From Heliocidaris erythrogramma (taxonomy: Eukaryota; Echinodermata; Echinoidea; Camarodonta; Echinometridae), in contig CM046863.1 in NCBI GenBank assembly GCA_025617745.1, forward strand, positions 12,962,875 to 13,026,874: a DNA stretch of 64,000 bases. The letters are read 5' to 3'. Positions 1-10,634 of the stretch are shown here, piece after piece (positions within the stretch are counted from its first letter, which is position 1; every line of letters begins with the position of its first letter). The position numbers and the translations under genes were made by a program. The notes beneath the pieces are model-generated. The model had not been told where the DNA came from. It saw only the letters and a program-made list of their open reading frames with translations, and did not search any database.

Positions 1-157
1 GTCTAAACCACCAGTTGTGCTTCCTTTTCTTCTTAGGAGGCTCTTCTTCTTCAGGATTGGCCAGCATAAGTTGATAGGCAGTGGCCACCTCAGCATCTCT
101 CATCATCTTCTGATGGAGCAGCATCATCACTCCAACATTATCAAAAGCCTCAGACAT
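1..157 (-). CDS. PIF/Harbinger-like transposase, N-terminal part (cut by window edge)
   Basis: Reading the minus strand from an ATG at 155-157 gives 52 open codons to the window edge. The product begins MSEAFDNVGVMM, is followed by an acidic stretch (NPEEEE), then a nuclear-localisation-like cluster PPKKKRKHNWWF. The order acidic stretch, basic cluster, then a tryptophan pair is what I know from the N-termini of PIF/Harbinger DDE transposases and HARBI1-like proteins (often followed by WVRPW). These act in the nucleus as nucleases that cut transposon ends. A TATA box lies ~80 bp upstream and a GGCGC-rich repeat zone just beyond it, which fits a transposon end. The catalytic domain is outside the window, so the family call rests on the N-terminus only. 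A host HARBI1-like gene is the alternative. Confidence 0.5.
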   Translation of the reverse strand, partial: MSEAFDNVGVMMLLHQKMMRDAEVATAYQLMLANPEEEEPPKKKRKHNWWFR

Positions 158-235
158 ATCAAAATTGTACATATTTAGTAGAGATATTGTTCATACAGCA
201 GCTGAGGAGGGTCTGAACCAGGTAGCCCGATGGCC

Positions 236-248
236 GGTATTTATATAG
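236..248 (-). promoter_or_regulatory. TATA box for the minus-strand Harbinger-like ORF
   Basis: The minus strand reads CCTATATAAATACCGG here, a good TATA box, about 80-90 bp before the ATG at 157. Transcription would start around 205-215. Position and strand fit the ORF; no initiator was identified. Confidence 0.5.
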
Positions 249-585
249 GCGGCAAGTAGCGCCAAGTGGCGGCAAGTTCAAACAAATTTGGCGACCTTTG
301 GCACAAACTAATCACCAAGTATCGCAAAGTAGCCGTCTATTGGCGCGAATGGCGCCAACAGGGTGAATTTTGGAATCAAATGGCCGTGTAATGGCGCAGA
401 CTGGCGCAACATTTTGGAGCAAGCCGGTGGCATTTGGCGCACGCCATATGGCACCCAGTTTATTCCACTTGGCGACACATGCCGAGCGGACATAAATTCG
501 GCGCCACAGCGAGCCACTACGCGCCAATCACATAATCTTTGGCGTGAACTGGCACCAACTGGCGCCTGCCCAGTGGACTCCTAGC
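245..585. repeat. GGCGC/GCGCCA-rich interspersed motif zone, likely subterminal transposon repeats
   Basis: TGGCGC, GGCGCC and near variants recur more than 15 times in ~340 bp in both orientations, spaced roughly 10-30 bp, in an otherwise AT-rich window. It lies immediately upstream of the Harbinger-like ORF and stops where the LINE begins (~590). Arrays like this near transposon ends often bind the transposase. That role is inferred. A CpG-rich promoter is the other reading. Confidence 0.45.
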
Positions 586-662
586 ATAACAGGATTATGT
601 CTTTATGTATTAACAGACATAACAGAGGGCGGAAGACACATCGAGGTAGGAAGGGTGCTCGT

Positions 663-1058
663 GATCGTTTTAATGACAACCTTAAACTTGGTATGCGTAA
701 TTGCCGTTCTGTTCGTAATAAATCTACCTCATTACTGGAATTTATTATTGACCATAGATTAGAATTTACATGTGTTTGTGAAACTTGGTTAACTGTATCA
801 GATGATGCAGTGATTGCTGATCTTTGCCCTCGTGGTTATCTATTCAAGCATCACCCCAGAGCTTTCAAGCGTGGCGGCGGAGGCGGCTTTCTCTACAGCG
901 ACATTCTCCATGTCGATATTAATCCAATAGGACAATTTGGAAGCTTCGAATCAATTTCTGGAACTGTATTTGATGGTTCAACACAGCTCGACATCATTGC
1001 TGTGTACAGACCACCGGGATTTTCGGGACCCGAAAACATAATGCCTTGGGCACCACCT
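663..1058 (+). pseudogene. LINE APE-type endonuclease fragment
   Basis: Translation gives NCRSVRNKSTSLLEFI, CETWLT and the YRPPG segment, the typical order of conserved blocks in the N-terminal half of APE-like endonucleases of CR1/L2 elements; the ETWL glutamate is the metal ligand. A glycine run (GGGGG) follows FKR. The downstream GDFN and SDH blocks are absent because the sequence jumps to RT. This enzyme nicks target DNA to prime reverse transcription; this copy lacks half its active site. Confidence 0.8.
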
Positions 1059-1079
1059 ACGGTGGGCGGAGGCATAAAA

Positions 1080-1530
1080 AAACTAATCTTGATTCTGATT
1101 TACTAAGTAATTACCGTCCGGTTTCTAATCTCCCGTTTTTGTTCAAAATACTTGAGAGGGTGGTGTTCGCTAGATTAAATGATTACTGTCTCGATAATTA
1201 CCTCCTTGACCTGTTTCAATCCGCATATCGTCCCCACCCTCCTTGTCAATGTATCCAACTTTATTGTCCAGGAGATGGATGGTGGAAAGGTAACTGCAAT
1301 GTTACTCCTTGATTTGTCTTCCGCCTTTGACACTTCACCATACTGTTTTGGTGAATACCCTAATGTCTCTAGGTGTTAAAGGTCAAGCCCCGGAATGGTT
1401 TCAATCATACCTGTCATGCCATTTTCAAGCTGTCATGATAAACGGTTGCCTTTCAGATTTTTACCTCTTACATGTACAGTTCCGCAAGGCTCTGTGGGCG
1501 GGCCCACCATGTTTTCGTTGTATTTAACCG
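1080..1530 (+). pseudogene. LINE reverse transcriptase fragments (fingers/palm), frameshifted
   Basis: Recognisable pieces occur in different frames: NYRPVSNLPFLFKILERVV, then DLSSAFDT (the first catalytic-aspartate block), then LGVKGQAPEWFQSYLSC. The usual PQGS and FADD blocks are corrupted (the sequence reads VQFRKALWAGPP where PQGSVLGP is expected). Several indels are needed to connect them, so this is dead sequence. Confidence 0.75.
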
Positions 1531-1681
1531 GTTTGAAGAATATTTTTCATCACCACTCTCTTTCTTAGCATGTTTATGGTGATGATATTCAAATATATAC
1601 TCCTTTCAAACCCAATCAGAGGAATGCAGCCAGCGCTATTCATAATCTTTAGAAGCATGTGTACAAGATGCTCATGATTGG

Positions 1682-2365
1682 TTGAACTCACATTCACTAA
1701 CATTAAATCTTGCTAAATGTGAATTTGTAATGTACGGTTCTAAGACTCAGTTAGAGAAGATTTCCATCACTTCAAGTACTCCTGTTGGACATGAAATTGC
1801 CTTATCCAATGTATGCCGTAACCTTGGTTTGTTTCTCGACTCAAATATGACAATGTCTACACAAATTCAATATGTCTCAAAATCAGTTCGTTATCAGTTA
1901 CGCAATTTAGGTTTTATTCGTAAATATCTTAACCGTAGTGCCACTGAGAAAATTACTCATGCTTTAATCTCATCTCACTTGGATTTTGGTAATGGCCTCT
2001 TCTTTCGTTTGCCTCACAACCTACTTGCAAAATTACAAAAATTACAGAATGCCGCAGCTCGTGTCGTGACCCTCTCCAACAAGCACAGTCACATTACACC
2101 AGTTCTCAAATCATTTCATTGGTTGCCTGTAGAAGAACGTATTGTTTTCAAGATTCTTTTATTATTTCACTGTATACATGGCTCTGCTCCGCAGTACAAC
2201 ATTGGTTTGATCAAGCATTACATTCCCTCTAGATTGCTACGTTCTCAAAACTCTTACTTGTTATTCCTAGGCTTAACACAAAGATGGGGGAGCGAACCTT
2301 CGCTCATGCTGGGCCGTCGATATGGAAATAGCAGTTCTTTTGAAGTGTTCAAAAATAATCTTTAA
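1682..2365 (+). pseudogene. LINE reverse transcriptase, thumb/C-terminal region
   Basis: 227 open codons. Landmarks are WLNSHSLTLNLAKCEF (post-catalytic block), a CRNLGLFLDSNMT segment, the LISSHLDFGNGLFF block and the C-terminal hallmark ITPVLKSFHWLPVEERIVFK, all characteristic of CR1/L2-group RTs. The tail after GLTQRWGSEPS is slightly scrambled before the stop at 2365. It is the best-preserved part of this copy. The LINE at 60110-61262 has the paralogous block. Confidence 0.85.
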
Positions 2366-2560
2366 AAGTATCTGTTTTTAATTTGGCCTATAATTACCAT
2401 TACCTTTCATGTCCGTACCTCTCCTATTGCACTTTTGCTTATTTGTGATGTATTTAATCTTTTGCACAAGTTGCGCCTTGAGCATTTGATCATCAAGTGG
2501 ATTCGGCGCCTTATAAATCTTATATATTATTATTCATTATTATTATTATACAGGACAAAA

Positions 2561-3080
2561 GAGACTTTAAAGAAGCAAATAAATGGACGGAAAGTATGGA
2601 AAAGGATGATGAAACACATGATATAAAGTACATACGGATTTATTCAAAGAAGAGTGTCGAGTAAAGATTATGGAAATAGAAATACATAGAAAGGAGAGAA
2701 AGGAAATTTTAAAGAATCATACGGAGAGATTAAAAATAGTGACGTGTTAATCACAGATGGAGCTCATACACGATAGAAGTAAAATTACAAAATATTTGCT
2801 ATTTTTTATCTAAACTTACTCATTACTAGAAGTCTGTTGAAACCGCTCTTTATGATCAGTCACGTCCACTGTGTTACTTCTCAGAAAAGCTATATATATT
2901 GAAAGCAAATTAAACCAAAAGTATAAAGCAAAACATTGAATACAACACAAAAAGAAAAATAAATTGTTGAATCTATTTAAAAAATTGTCAGAAACTAGAT
3001 TCATGAACCCCCCCCCCCCCCACCCAAAAACAGAACAAAACAAAAGCAACCCCCTAAAAATATCATATAATAAAATAAAC

Positions 3081-3117
<37 letters not shown>

Positions 3118-3430
3118 AATAAATGAATAAATTAAAATAAATTAAAAACATAATAACTAATAACAAATCGTCACAGTGCGACAAATTATGAAGTGCGGCT
3201 TACGATCGCAAAGGGCCATCTGACGATCGACTTTCTGTCACAGAAAAGACCAGATGACCCTATTTATGAACCACAAAATTAGACCCTTTAAGGCTCATTT
3301 GTATAGTGAAGTTGACGTGAAAATGAAATTTCTATCATTTAAAGAATTGTTTAATCTAGTCCAAATGGTCACCAAAATTTGGAGGGTTTGGGTAAAGTTT
3401 GGATAATTTCGTGTGTGCACATGGCTGCAC
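2561..3430. other. Non-coding AT-rich stretch
   Basis: No convincing gene. It contains a C-run at ~3008-3022 and an AAT/AATA microsatellite at 3084-3125. The short ORFs are low-complexity or without recognisable similarity. Confidence 0.5.
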
Positions 3431-3574
3431 CAGGGGGGCGTTTCATGAAAAGGACTTGTCTGATATTTTATCCGACAAATTTGCTCTCAGCCAATCAGAT
3501 GCAAGGATTTCAGTAGCATATAACAGTTGTCGGATAAAATATCCGACAACTTCCTTTCATGAAACGCTCCCCTG
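3431..3574. mobile_element. MITE with long terminal inverted repeats (CAGGGGGGCGTTTCATG)
   Basis: The ends are near-perfect inverted copies: CAGGGGGGCGTTTCATGAAA at the left and TTTCATGAAACGCTCCCCTG at the right. Inside, ATTTTATCCGACAA pairs with TTGTCGGATAAAAT, so most of the 144 bp can fold back. The CAGGG-type start suggests the hAT group. I see no clean 8-bp target duplication. No coding capacity. Confidence 0.7.
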
Positions 3575-5262
3575 GTGTGTGTGAGTGTTTAGTTAAGTTC
3601 AAAACATTAGCACATGGTAGTATGAGAAGAGTAATATAGCGATCTATACTTCGACACTATTTTAAATTCCACCTTCTGCTTTAGAAATGCGTCAAAAGGC
3701 TTAAGCAAGATGACTTTTAATCCAATTAATTCTTCGGGAAAATCGAGTATAAGTGAAAATGTCTCTGGAATTACTTAATTATTATTATTTCATTTAGAAT
3801 CATTAGAGAATCTCTTCAACTTTGTGACCCTATCACTGGTTCTATAAATTTGGTATGAGTTTATAACTGAAATATTGCTATTGTCAAAAGAATATTCTCT
3901 TAATACAATGACTTCCGTTTCCCCTTTGCTCGAGTTTAATCAAAACCATATTATTAATGTTAAAGAATCTTGGCTGCACATTTGGTATAATTTTAAAACC
4001 TCTAATTTTTCTCTGAAATAAACACGTCATGCGAAAATGGTCTTTTTTGCTGTTTTGTTTTGTTGCTATACTTTTTCTAGTCCGATAAATGATTTTTAAC
4101 CCGTTAGTGTGAAATTTGGCGTTTATTATCCCAACAACAAGGGCGTAGACAAGCATAATTATCCATTGATAGTGGGCAATGATCTATTCATCACCCCAAA
4201 CTAACAATAGAAAGTGTGTTCGTATCTACGCCACTGCCTAACAGCAATATTTATTATTATTATTCTTTTTTGATTATTGAGGATGATTTTACAGTGATTT
4301 TACCGCAGCAAAGAATCATTATAAAAGAGCATGCTAAATTAATGATTCACATTACACCCACAGATAAATGCAAGTATAATGGAATGGGGGCACTCGTTTT
4401 CCCGAAGAGTTCTTTTCCCCCAGCACTTTCGTATTTTCGAAGCTTCATAATTCTGAAACACAAATACTGGGCATCCAAGTAGACCGACAGCCCCTGAGAC
4501 CGAAACCAATAGACTGACAATGTCGATCCAGTGAAACTTCGGAAAAGTTGTCAGAAGTCAAAATAGACCGACTTGTCAGTTCGTTTATCTGAAGGTTCAG
4601 AATTCCGAAAATAAAACAGATATGATTTTTTTCGAAGGTTCGTAATTCAGATTTTAAAATATTCTTTTCTTTCCGAACGTTCGTAACTTGTAGAATTTAC
4701 GGAATTGGGCACTGGGAATAATGGAAATAATTTCATATCAAGTTTTTCAAAGTGAAAGTATGAAGGCACTATACAACCTAGTATAAGCCTTGGGTAAATC
4801 AATGTGGAGGTATTAGAGTTTGGTGCATATAATAGGTTAAACTTTCTTTGTTCAAAATGTGAATGTTGGCATTTTTAAGCACATACATCCTGACATAAGT
4901 AGAGATGATTAATCAATTCTTTTAATAAAAGAGATATTAAAAGTAGTAATTATTAAGGCATCTTGTGACCAGGTAGGCCTGGATTATTCAAAAGGAGTTA
5001 GGTCATTGATATTGGGATTTGATGAATTATTAGAGCTTAAAACTTGATTCTCTCTTATTTAATAAAAAATGTTAACATGGGCTTTTTTAAAGCACATTTT
5101 ACATAGGTCATTAATGTCAGCCCAATATGTATTTAGCTATCAGTTCACGTTTTCTTTTAATTTTTCCAAAAATGTGTCAAATGACATATCTTCTTTTTAC
5201 ATTCCTCCACACTTTTGAAATCAGTTATCGAAAGTAGTCATATGATATAGGTCAAAGCTTGA
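3575..5262. other. Non-coding stretch with degenerate repeats
   Basis: No gene supported. GAAGGTTCGTAATTC-like words recur loosely at 4435-4690, a decayed minisatellite. The sequence CGTATCTACGCCACTG at ~4229-4244 resembles an isolated hAT-type transposon end (compare 63962-64000). Confidence 0.4.
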
Positions 5263-6270
5263 TTTGAGAAAATCTACAACCCAAAGAAAACAAACAAATG
5301 AATGAAATATACAACGCAGAATGTTTTTATCTAATTGAAAATTGATTTGGGCGTAACATAAGGAGAATCTACAATTTAAATAAAACCGCAAATGAATGAA
5401 GTAACGGAGAATGTTTAATAAAATCGAAAGATTATTGGAGGTGTAATATACGGGGATTCTACAAGCCAAATGAAGCAACAAATGAATGAAATATACAACG
5501 GAGAATGTTTTTTAATGAATCAACAAATTATTTTGGGTGTAACGGCGAATATACTACCTCCCAGCCCCACCCCCTAAATATAAATCAATAAAAAAAATAA
5601 AGTATACAACGGAGAATTATTTTATCGAATTGAAAATTGATTCGGGGCGTAACATACGGCCAAATTTACAAACTCAATAGAACAACAACGGAATGAAGTA
5701 TACAACGGGAAATGTTTTTAAAGAATCGAAAATTTATTTTGAAAGTAACTTATGGAGAATCTAAAACACAAATGAAACAGAAATTAATAAAATATAAAAG
5801 CAAAATTACTTTTATCCCAATCGAAAAATAATTTGGGGTCAAAATTACGTCCAAATGAAACAACAAATTAATGAAGTATATAACGCACACTGTTTTCTAT
5901 TGAATCGAAAATTTATTCTGGGGTAACATAGGGGGAATCTACAGCCCAATTAAAACAACAAACGAATCAAGTATACAACGCAAAACTTTTATATCGAACA
6001 CAAAAAATGTTTGGGCACATAGACGACAAATGATTGAAGTAGACAACGAATTGAAAATTGAGTTTGCGCTTAACTTAAAAATAATCTACAACCCGAATAA
6101 AGCAATTAATAAATCAATACACAACGCAAAATGATTCTATCGAATACAAAATTGGCCCATGAATTACAGAGAATCTATAAACCAAAGGAAACAACAAATG
6201 AATTAGAAATACGACGCAAAATCAATTTAGGAGTAACGTATGGAGAATCTACAACCCAATACAACAACGA
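5263..6270. repeat. Tandem satellite, ~95-bp monomer, about 11 degenerate copies
   Basis: A unit containing CAACAAATGAATGAA, TATACAACG, GAGAATGTTTT and a GAAAATTGATTTGGGG block followed by GTAACATACGGA recurs every ~85-105 bp. Copies have drifted by substitution and small indels. It ends at the dinucleotide repeats at 6314. No coding potential; short ORFs here are by-products. Confidence 0.8.
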
Positions 6271-6310
6271 ATCTTTTATTAATTCCATATGATCAAAACA
6301 ATACAAAACA

Positions 6311-6313
<3 letters not shown>

Positions 6314-6363
<50 letters not shown>
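6314..6363. repeat. (CA)n(TA)n microsatellite
   Basis: About 14 CA units pass directly into about 10 TA units, seen directly. Confidence 0.95.
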
Positions 6364-6364
<1 letters not shown>

Positions 6365-6479
6365 TAACAGAAATAAGCAGTAAGTCATTAATAAAATTAA
6401 TAAAATATGTTATACTTCAAACTACTATAACTTCTACAAAAAAAGAAAGAAAAACAAGCATAACACGTATAAAACAACT

Positions 6480-8091
6480 TTAAAAAAATGGAATCTATGC
6501 ACTTGAGTTCGAACCACTCAGTGGTTCTATCCCCTAACCCCTATACAAAAATATTGGCTGGCTATCCCTATGTTAGACCTTAACCAAGATGTAACTTTTG
6601 ACAGAATAGAGGCCAAACCTATGAATACTCGGATATTTTCCTAAATTATGCTTACAGCGTTATTTTGGACTCTCGTACTCTTTGAAATCGTTTAGAAATT
6701 CTGGATTGACCTCTTTGGCTCTAACTCAGTCAATTGCGACAAGATCCACATCAATGCTCTTTAAGCACACGCTTTCGCATTTTGTTTTTCTAGCGTTGAA
6801 TGTCAATGCTATTGACAAGATTACAAGAAAGGATTCCCGTAACTGTTCCTTCGGCAAAACTGCCTCTACAACTCATCTCTGTAGTGAAAGCCAATTTGCG
6901 ACGAAACCGAAACTATTAAGGTTATTATTCAGAGAAGTAACGAAGTAATTAACGCTTCAAAGCCTAAACAAAAAATGTTTGAGAATGTACTTCATAAATT
7001 CCGAACATATTTTTTTCTTGTGCTAAAATAATACAAAATTGCCTACGCAATGTCAAAGAAAGTCCTCCAATTCTCAAGTCCAAAGTAATACCAGTTAAGA
7101 AAAAAAGACATAAGCAAAGAATTTAATGACAAATCAACAGTGCAAACACTGGTCTGAAAAACTGCTGTATAAAATATAGGGGTTTTTTCTTGTGCACAAC
7201 CCAATATCATATATATATATATATATATATATTTATTTATTTATTTATTTATTTATAGTGTGTGCGTGCGTGTGTGTGTGTAATAACGTAGGCCTGTTGC
7301 TGCCCCCACCTCTCATATCTCCTTTCAAAACTTCAACAAAATGATTCAAAAATAATAATCGCACGTGCAAAACTACCGCGCATTCCTCCTGGATTTTTCC
7401 ATCCTTTTTATTTATTTATATATTATTATTATTATATATATATATTTTTTTTTTTTTGGGGGGGGGGGGGGGAGGGGTAGCATCCTTGTCTCTTTTCCAA
7501 ATGATCTCACCTTTACCCTCCCTTTTTTTCTCTTTCTCTTATTCTCCTTTTTTCAATGTTATTTATTTAATTTATTTTTAGTTTTTATCTTCTCCGTTTC
7601 ACTTCTTGTTTCCATTTCTCTCTCTGCTTTCTTCCTCCTCTTATTCCACATCCCCCTCTCTCTCTCGTGTTTGTCTCGTTTAAAAGGTGCATTAGGTAGA
7701 GGACGCATTTTTGCCCAGCTTAGATCAGTCGATGTATAAACATACCTGTCTTGCTGAATCGATTCTGGTCATGGATGGACGAGCAAATGTTGATAACGGA
7801 CTCATCTGATGGTAAATTGTAATACTTGGAGCTGAATAGTGAAACAAACACGTATCAGTCATGGAGAAAGTTAACTTGAAAATTCGAAGTATACAATCTT
7901 CAATATTTTGGTAAATTATCTTAAAGTCTTTGATAAATAAATATTGAAATAATAAAAAAACCCCTTGATATGTCATTAGTACTTGTAATTACGGTTTGCA
8001 TAGTAAAGATAATAAGAAGAATATATTAATTCCAAACACATAGATTGTTTAAAGACTATTTTTATTATCCTAATAGGTACAGGATCAGGTA
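6480..8091. other. Non-coding stretch with microsatellites and a T/G homopolymer junction
   Basis: No gene supported. It holds a TA run and TTTA run (7206-7256), a GTGTGCGTG run (7258-7281) and a T-run joined to a G-run (7445-7471). The T- and C-rich translation at 7365-7739 is low-complexity. Confidence 0.45.
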
Positions 8092-8099
8092 GTTTCATG

Positions 8100-8424
8100 C
8101 AGGGGCGGATCCAGGATTGAGTATAAGGGGGGGGGGGGGGGGACACACAAATGCAGGTATGTCAACTTTGGAAAAGGTAGACTCGTATTTTTTTTGGTCT
8201 CGCCAGCTTCTCGAAAAGTCGCTCAGTGGGGGTTATGGGGAACCAGTTTCCCTCCATAATTCCCTGACAAGGAAAAAAACAAGGTCTTCATTCTAAAGGG
8301 GGGGGGGGGGGGGCGGGGAGCACAATCGAGAAAATGGCGGATCGTCTATGGTCAAAATGCATACTGTTCTTCCAAAGGGGGGGGGGGGGCACGGGCCGGA
8401 AGTGCCCCCTTGGATCCGCCAATG
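8100..8424. mobile_element. Non-autonomous hAT element (MITE) with 8-bp target duplication
   Basis: Ends are CAGGGGCGGATCCAGG (left) and, inverted, CATTGGCGGATCCAAGG (right). It is flanked by an exact 8-bp direct repeat GTTTCATG at 8092-8099 and 8425-8432. An 8-bp duplication with CAGNGGCGGATC-type ends is diagnostic of hAT transposons. Inside are three poly-G runs (~8131, 8297, 8378) and no transposase. Movement would need an enzyme made elsewhere. Confidence 0.85.
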
Positions 8425-8740
8425 GTTTCATGACACAACAAGTTGCAAAATAGGGGCGGGGGGATTTAAATTGTAATTTCCAGCATTTTTTTCCATTGGT
8501 CTAATATGTTTTATAAATAATCCTAACTTACCCTTCATCCGACATTTTGAATGTTGCAGGTGAATCAGAGACGAATTAAATAGCCTGCAATAATAATAGA
8601 AAAATGTATCAGTATTATTATAAAAAAGGCAGTCATAATGCATCAATGCCAATTAAGGTTCTAATATAATTGGCATTGATGCATTATGAATCTCATCATT
8701 TTCTATGTTGACATTGCGCCAATAAGTGGACTTTTATATA

Positions 8741-8925
8741 TGTATATTGAAAGAAATTTCGCAATGAGAAAGTCGTACATTTTATTGTCCTGCTTTATTT
8801 GTGAAGCTTGGGATCAAACATCTTCATCAGGACTGTATAAAACACAAAATGATGGCTGACATTTACATCGGAATATATATTTCAATTTCTCACAAAGGTT
8901 AAGTACTTATCATTATAACTATAAT
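8741..8925 (-). repeat. Outer inverted repeat, left copy (Penelope-terminal-repeat-like)
   Basis: The reverse complement of this block matches 12768-12952 at roughly 80 percent by eye: TCCGATGT, CATTTTGTGTTTT, CCTGATGAAGATGTTTGAT, CAATAAA and TTTCTTTCAATATAC in the same order. Both copies face outwards and both begin in an ATT-type microsatellite. CTGATGA followed by a small inverted repeat recalls the terminal repeats of Penelope-like elements. Confidence 0.6.
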
Positions 8926-9063
8926 AATATTAATTATTATAATTATTACGATGATGATGATGATGATTATTATTATTATTATTATCATTAGTATTATCAT
9001 TATTGTTATTACCATTATTCTTTTTATCGTTACTAGTATAACTGTTAGTAGTACTAGTGGTAG

Positions 9064-9290
9064 TAGTAGTGGGCTCTGCTCGCTATCCATAAGGACCGCT
9101 ATTCATTTAAGATGCGCTATGAATAAGGGTCTTTATGAATAGCGAGGTAATTTGTCTATGGTTTGCTTGCTATTCATACGGACAGCTAGTCATAAAAAAC
9201 CGCTATTCGTTTAGTCACGCGTTAAGGATAGCGGTCCTTATGACTAAGTGGTCTTTATGAATAGCGGTCCATATGACTAACTAGGTTATC
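9064..9290. repeat. TAGCG foldback minisatellite, copy 1
   Basis: Short words such as CTCGCTATCCATAAGGACC, CGCTATTCAT and their reverse complements (GAATAGCGAGG, GGATAGCGGTCCTTATGAC) alternate, so the block can fold into several hairpins. Related blocks are at 26384-26442 and 54715-55290. Confidence 0.65.
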
Positions 9291-9353
9291 CCGTAGTAGT
9301 CGTATTAATAGCAGTAGTAGGAGGAGGAGGAGGAGGAGTGGTAGCATAACCGA

Positions 9354-9356
<3 letters not shown>

Positions 9357-9406
<50 letters not shown>
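9357..9406. repeat. (TA)25 microsatellite
   Basis: An uninterrupted TA run at the outer edge of the Penelope-type terminal repeat. Confidence 0.95.
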
Positions 9407-9408
<2 letters not shown>

Positions 9409-9575
9409 AGTGCTCAACTTATACATGACCGACGGTGTTCCAGATATAGATATGCGTAAACAGAAGAAAAGTCTAGGAACTGTACTAGGACGTAGCTGGT
9501 ATAAATACACGTTTTAACCGAGCTTTCGGCTATTTAGGCCTTCTTCAGGATCTGAAGATAAGTCATAAAACAAAA
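9407..9575 (-). repeat. Penelope-type terminal repeat, downstream copy
   Basis: On the minus strand this reads CAGATCCTGAAGAAGGCC, TAGCCGAAAGCTCGGTT, AAAACGTGTAT, ACCAGCTACGTCCTAGTACAG. The same block lies at 11697-11850 on the plus strand, in inverted orientation. The CTGAAGA ... GAAA pair separated by a GGC/GCC stem resembles the hammerhead-like core known from Penelope-like-element terminal repeats. The ribozyme fold is unverified. Confidence 0.7.
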
Positions 9576-9599
9576 ACAAAAACCAATACATCGTAGCGA

Positions 9600-10634
9600 T
9601 CGTATATGACATACTATGTCATATATCATATATCGTATTACATCAATTAAGCATCAACAGTCATGGTCATCATACAATTACAGTCAAGATAAATTAAAAT
9701 GACATATAATTAGGAATGAAGCGGGAAGAAAATTGCGTGAATTATTTACCTAATGGCTCGTGATGAGTTGTTGATGTTGTTGATGCTATGTGTGTTTAGT
9801 TGGCTTAGTTGACAAGTGTGAAACGGTCAGTGTATTGACCTGTGTCGGGGGGGGGGGGGGGGGGGAGGAGGAGGTCGTTCTGAGACGATAATGGTGTGCG
9901 TCATCCGACGAGTTGCAGTATGGTTATTGGTACTGCATTGTGTCACTCATGCCTAACTTTGGCGTGAGAGCAAATGAAAGTGAAAACTAAGAGATAAAAT
10001 GAGCAATATAAGTATATACAATTATATTAAATCTAACAAACTGCGTTTAGGAGATATCATCGCTGTGCCGAGCTTTGGCATGCAATTTAAAGAACATAGA
10101 TGGAAAAGTGAGTGACGACCATTATACAGAGAAATGGCGTTTTCTTAAAGACCTCAGCCTGACCCAAAACAACCATAATTATATTGACGTAAAGCTTAGT
10201 AAACAAAGAATATAATTACCCTGGGTATTCATAAATTTTCGTTTCCGTTTATCCATAAAAAATAAAAAAGATTATTTTTTGGGGTCCCCCCTCCCTATTG
10301 CGTAACAAGAGAGGAAACTGCAGGGGTCGCTAGACGTGTGACGACATGTCATGTATACAGCTCCGAGGCGTCTACACGATATGTCGTCATCAAATTTTCA
10401 CCCCCCGCAAAGTAGCGTTCCTCAGAGACGGGGCCTTCGTCAGAAAAACCACCGGGGCTCAACATTCGGGGCGCTGTTACTCATTCCACAGGAAACGAAT
10501 CTCACGAAGTTGGTTTCAATTTGTTCAGAAAATATATAGCTCCCCGTGGATGAATAAAGTGTATATTTCAAAATTTAAGTAGAAAACATTGCGTTTAGGT
10601 AAAATTCGATCAAAAGGTACGCGCGCGTCTGATG
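9600..10634. other. 3' non-coding part of the Penelope-like element and flanking DNA
   Basis: No gene seen. It has a long G-run (~9847-9865), a short inverted repeat with ACGACATGTC and GATATGTCGTC arms (10340-10390), and a CTGACGA-type word on the minus strand at ~10440. The overlapping short plus-strand ORFs here lack recognisable domains. Confidence 0.4.

Larger units (their letters stand above)
590..2560 (+). mobile_element. CR1/L2-type LINE, internally deleted and frameshifted
   Basis: A plus-strand non-LTR retrotransposon relic. An endonuclease fragment (663-1058) is joined straight to mid-RT sequence (from ~1080), so the end of the endonuclease and the start of the RT are missing. The RT then changes frame at least twice before the long C-terminal block (1682-2365). 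The 3' end reads GGCGCCTTATAAATC at ~2505 and dissolves into a TTA-type microsatellite (2520-2553), as in the L2/CR1 group. A SINE at 16526-16900 shares this 3' end. The copy cannot make enzyme. The 5' end abuts the GGCGC-rich zone. Confidence 0.85.

Noticed and set aside
7365-7739. 124-aa hydrophobic protein
   Set aside because: Translation of T- and CT-rich low-complexity sequence including a T/G homopolymer.
9286-9510. ORF with YIYIYI run
   Set aside because: Read-through of the TA microsatellite.
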